This document shows, piece by piece, positions 61,311 to 64,000 of a DNA stretch of 64,000 bases; the first letter of the stretch is position 1, and every line of letters begins with the position of its first letter. The notes beneath the pieces are model-generated. The model made no database searches, was not told the origin of the DNA, and worked only from the letters and a program-made list of their open reading frames with translations. Position numbers and translations under genes: made by a program. The stretch covers positions 1 to 64,000 of the forward strand of contig DATKEN010000104.1 of the NCBI GenBank assembly GCA_035512155.1, read 5' to 3'. This DNA comes from JABCYV01 sp035512155 (GTDB lineage: Bacteria > Acidobacteriota > Terriglobia > Terriglobales > Acidobacteriaceae).

Positions 61311-63017
61311 ATGCATAAGAATGCACCTGCGGCTTGGGCAATTGCACTGCTGGTCTTATGCTTGTGGTCTATGTGTGCCGCGGCGCAAGGCTTGGAGCAT
61401 GGGCCGGTTGGAAGCCGAAAACTGGATGGGATCCTCGCATACATCTCTTCTAGCTGGACCGCTCTGACTCGTTCTACCACTACCTGCGAGGGTATTGTCG
61501 ATCCCAAGCTGGTTGAAACTGCGGTGCTCTACGTGCCCGCCGATTTGCCAATTCCACCAACAGTCGGTGGACTTTCACGGGAATGCAATGTTCGGGTGGA
61601 ACATCTTCCGATCATTATCCGAGGACCAGGACAAGTAACGCGCAATCAAATTGCTGCTCCCGGCCTGCTTTTCCTCGAGAATCCCTATGTCGTTCCCGGC
61701 GGACGATTCAACGAGATGTACGGCTGGGACAGCTATTTCATCATTCGCGGCTTGCTGCGGGCCGGCAAAATCGACTTGGCTCGGGGCATGGTGGAAAACT
61801 TTTTCTTTGAAATCGAACATTACGGCGGCGTCCTCAACGCGAATCGCACGTACTACCTTACCCGTTCGCAGCCGCCGTTTCTGAGTTCTATGATCCTGGC
61901 GGTCTATGAGGCGGACAAGGCGCGGGGTCAGGCGAGCCGCGAATGGCTGGCCAAGGCGTATCACTATGCCGACCAGGACTACAAAATGTGGGTCCGCGAG
62001 CCGCATTTGGCAGGGACAACCGGCCTTTCGCGCTACTACGACTTTGGCGAGGGGCCGGTTCCCGAAGGACTGCACGACGAGGTAGGTTACTACCATGACG
62101 TGCTGGCGTATTTCCTAAAGCAAAGCCAGCCGACTCCAGACTTGGTTGAATCAAGTACCGTGGACTCGCTCCCGCACCCCGAGTATTCGCTGCAGCTTTG
62201 CGGGGATAAGAGCTCTCCTACAACTGATTCGAAATGTGATCTGGTGAAGTACGTTGCCCTCAGTCCCGAATACTACAAAGGTGATCGCAGTATGCGTGAA
62301 TCGGGCTTCGACATCACTTTCCGCTTCGGACCATATGGCGCAGCAACCCACCACTACACCCCCGTATGCCTGAACAGCCTCCTCTATAAAACCGAAATGG
62401 ACATGGAGAAGATGAGTGCGTGGCTAGGAGACAAATCGGCCAGCATTCAATGGCACAAGCGAGCGCAGAAAAGGCGCAAGATTATTCAGACTCTCCTCTG
62501 GAACCGGCGGCGTGGGATGTTCTTCGATTATGACTTTCAAAGGAATAAACTGTCCTCGTATGAATACGCGTCCACGTTTTATCCGCTGTGGGTTGGGATT
62601 GCGACGGTCGCGCAGGCGCGTGCCGTGGTTAAGAACCTCCACCTCTTCGAACAGGAAGGCGGCTTGGCCATGGGAACCAAAGAGACCGGTGTGCAGTGGG
62701 ACTATCCTTATGGCTGGGCTCCTATCCAATTGATTGCGGCCGAAGGTCTGCGGCGCTACGGGCACAACGCGGATGCGAACCGCGTTTCCTACAAATTTCT
62801 CGCCATGGTGCTAGCCAACTTCGAGCGGGACGCAAACATCCGCGAGAAATACAATGTTGTAACGGATTCCTCAAATATAGAGCTGGCGGAAGGCTACCGG
62901 GGCAACATCATAGGGTTCGGGTGGACGAACGCTGTCTTTCTGGAGTTCTTGAATGCGCTGCCGCAAGAATGGGTAACCCGATTGGCCGGTCCGCCGACGC
63001 CGGATCCGCGCAGGTGA
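61311..63017 (+). CDS. GH37 alpha,alpha-trehalase, exported
   Basis: 568 residues from the ATG at 61311, which opens a signal peptide (APAAWAIALLVLCLWSMCAA); AGGGGAC lies upstream. Trehalase signature 1 is PGGRFNEMYGWDSYF from residue 129, and signature 2 is QWDYPYGWAP near 463. EGLHDEVGYYHDVLAYF is a GH37-like catalytic region. It hydrolyses trehalose to two glucoses, in the periplasm by the signal. Glucose so made could enter the pentose-phosphate operon through its glucokinase. Confidence 0.94.
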   Translation: MHKNAPAAWAIALLVLCLWSMCAAAQGLEHGPVGSRKLDGILAYISSSWTALTRSTTTCEGIVDPKLVETAVLYVPADLPIPPTVGGLSRECNVRVEHLPIIIRGPGQVTRNQIAAPGLLFLENPYVVPGGRFNEMYGWDSYFIIRGLLRAGKIDLARGMVENFFFEIEHYGGVLNANRTYYLTRSQPPFLSSMILAVYEADKARGQASREWLAKAYHYADQDYKMWVREPHLAGTTGLSRYYDFGEGPVPEGLHDEVGYYHDVLAYFLKQSQPTPDLVESSTVDSLPHPEYSLQLCGDKSSPTTDSKCDLVKYVALSPEYYKGDRSMRESGFDITFRFGPYGAATHHYTPVCLNSLLYKTEMDMEKMSAWLGDKSASIQWHKRAQKRRKIIQTLLWNRRRGMFFDYDFQRNKLSSYEYASTFYPLWVGIATVAQARAVVKNLHLFEQEGGLAMGTKETGVQWDYPYGWAPIQLIAAEGLRRYGHNADANRVSYKFLAMVLANFERDANIREKYNVVTDSSNIELAEGYRGNIIGFGWTNAVFLEFLNALPQEWVTRLAGPPTPDPRR

Positions 63018-63134
63018 TTTCGCAGCGAGCTGTTTTCTTGACCCTGCAAATTGGTCCCGAGCGCTATCCTCTGGCTTTTCTGCCTCTTCCGTCGGCTACA
63101 ACCGTAAGTGGGTAGGGGAACATCCAAGCACCGC

Positions 63135-63953
63135 ATGCGCGAGCATCCGTTGCAGAATTCGCCCACTAGTGTCCCCGAAACTTCATCGGACCCGGCGCGA
63201 ATCCCGGAGGAGCAGCGTATTCTCTTCCGCGAAGTTCTTACCTTATTTGAGACCAAGGCTGTTTCTTACGCCGTAGCAGGGGCGTTTGCCCTTCAACAAC
63301 ACACCGGCATTTTCCGTGACACAAAGGATCTGGACGTATTTCTAACCCCTGAGAGCGCCGCTTTAGCTCTTAAGTGGCTTCGAGAGGAAGGGTTCGAGTG
63401 CGAGGTTTGTGATCCGGTCTGGCTTTATAAGGCGCATCGGAATGCGTTCTACGTGGATCTCATCACCGGCATGAGCAATGCTGCTATCGTGGTAGAGGAC
63501 TCCTGGATCTCGCGAGCCAGACCGGCGGTCGTACATGGCGTACGAACCCATGTGTTGAGCCCCGAAGAACTCTTGGTTTCCAAGCTCTTTGTCACCCGCC
63601 GGGAGCGCTTTGACGGGGCAGACATTGCGCATGTGATTTATCGAACGCAAGGGAAACTCGATTGGCAGCGGGTGCTACTGCTGATAGGGGAGCACTGGGA
63701 GATTCTGTTTTGGGCGCTGGTGTTGTACCGCTATGTCTATCCGGCACAAACGCACTACGTGCCTAAAAATGTCTGGCAGGATTTAGTCGCCCGTTTCCAG
63801 GACGTTATCTTGCATCCCGCTCCTGCCGCAAAGTTTCGAGGTAGCTTGATTGACGACAAGATGTTTGCCATCGACGTAAAGGAGTGGGGCCTCGAAAATC
63901 TGATACAAGAGTATCGCGGCCGCCGACTGCAACGCATTTGGACGGTGCGCTAA
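63135..63953 (+). CDS. Nucleotidyltransferase-fold protein (DUF6036/MNT-like)
   Basis: 272 residues from the ATG at 63135; the start is uncertain, because a GTG at 63108 is also in frame and no Shine-Dalgarno is well placed. The core YAVAGAFALQQHTGIFRDTK then DLDVFL is a GxA...DxD pattern of the nucleotidyltransferase fold. The remainder is helical (SPEELLVSKLFVTRRERFDG, ADIAHVIYR). Proteins of this kind act as AMPylating antitoxins or stand-alone transferases; no toxin gene is adjacent in the window, so no role is assigned. Confidence 0.7.
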   Translation: MREHPLQNSPTSVPETSSDPARIPEEQRILFREVLTLFETKAVSYAVAGAFALQQHTGIFRDTKDLDVFLTPESAALALKWLREEGFECEVCDPVWLYKAHRNAFYVDLITGMSNAAIVVEDSWISRARPAVVHGVRTHVLSPEELLVSKLFVTRRERFDGADIAHVIYRTQGKLDWQRVLLLIGEHWEILFWALVLYRYVYPAQTHYVPKNVWQDLVARFQDVILHPAPAAKFRGSLIDDKMFAIDVKEWGLENLIQEYRGRRLQRIWTVR

Positions 63954-64000
63954 GTCGTCGGACAGCGTACAGGCGACTGACGATATGAGAATCGCGGCCA

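Noticed and set aside
1..64000. CRISPR array or rRNA operon
   Set aside because: No regularly spaced short repeats and no rRNA-like sequence were noticed on either strand.

Overview
The window reads as a chromosomal segment of a GC-rich, Gram-negative, aerobic soil-type bacterium, most likely an Acidobacteriota member near Koribacter/Terriglobia. This is inferred from gene content, not a search: outer-membrane barrels ending in Phe, Tat-exported copper oxidase, a transaldolase/phosphoglucose-isomerase fusion in a pentose-phosphate operon, a kdp locus with a split KdpD, and short secreted DUF5818-type proteins. No rRNA, complete tRNA or CRISPR array was seen.

Layout. 1-1730: 5' part of a GH63-like glucosidase (minus). 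2452-4140: GAF/SpoIIE phosphatase (minus). 4516-11123: three plus-strand genes coding for a RyR/TPR/SLOG-like/class III cyclase protein, a multi-domain TIR protein and a membrane-anchored nSTAND-TPR NTPase. This looks like a nucleotide-signal conflict or surveillance cassette and is the best candidate for an undescribed system. 11274-12503: outer-membrane barrel. 12619-16301: exported beta-carbonic anhydrase, SCO1-like protein and multicopper oxidase (minus). 17374-26476: six-gene pentose-phosphate operon (tkt, tal-pgi, gnd, ROK glucokinase, zwf, HAD) behind a good sigma-70-type promoter. 26578-29440: two cyclic-nucleotide-binding proteins (FHA-Crp regulator; NDH-2 fused to a cNMP domain), followed by a decayed class III cyclase at 29508-29807. 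30078-35328: large di-heme peroxidase-like protein, a secreted protein of unknown function and a pseudo-receiver.

35.8-50.0 kb is a mosaic. A frameshifted tyrosine-integrase remnant and a GH15 C-terminal scrap lie left of a 136-bp sequence whose end resembles a tRNA T-arm plus acceptor and CCA. A near-identical 135-bp copy lies 13.4 kb away beside a truncated DUF1016 nuclease scrap. Between the copies sits the potassium locus: EF-hand protein, kdpC, B, A, F, a 28-aa membrane peptide, a BBP2-like porin, a DNA-binding-only OmpR-type protein, two small proteins, a chimeric MgtE-N/ABC-permease protein, kdpE, kdpD N-terminal half, and the kinase half of KdpD on the opposite strand. Two transcription units in this locus carry tandem 11-bp repeats (GTTCRTAAA core) upstream, the spacing used by OmpR/PhoB-type regulators.

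50.0-64.0 kb: MFS exporter, a BadF/BcrA-type double-ASKHA activase with an HgdB-like partner and a radical SAM protein, several small secreted proteins, a GH37 trehalase and a nucleotidyltransferase-like protein. Starts were moved from the most upstream codon where a Shine-Dalgarno, signal peptide or upstream site favoured an internal one.
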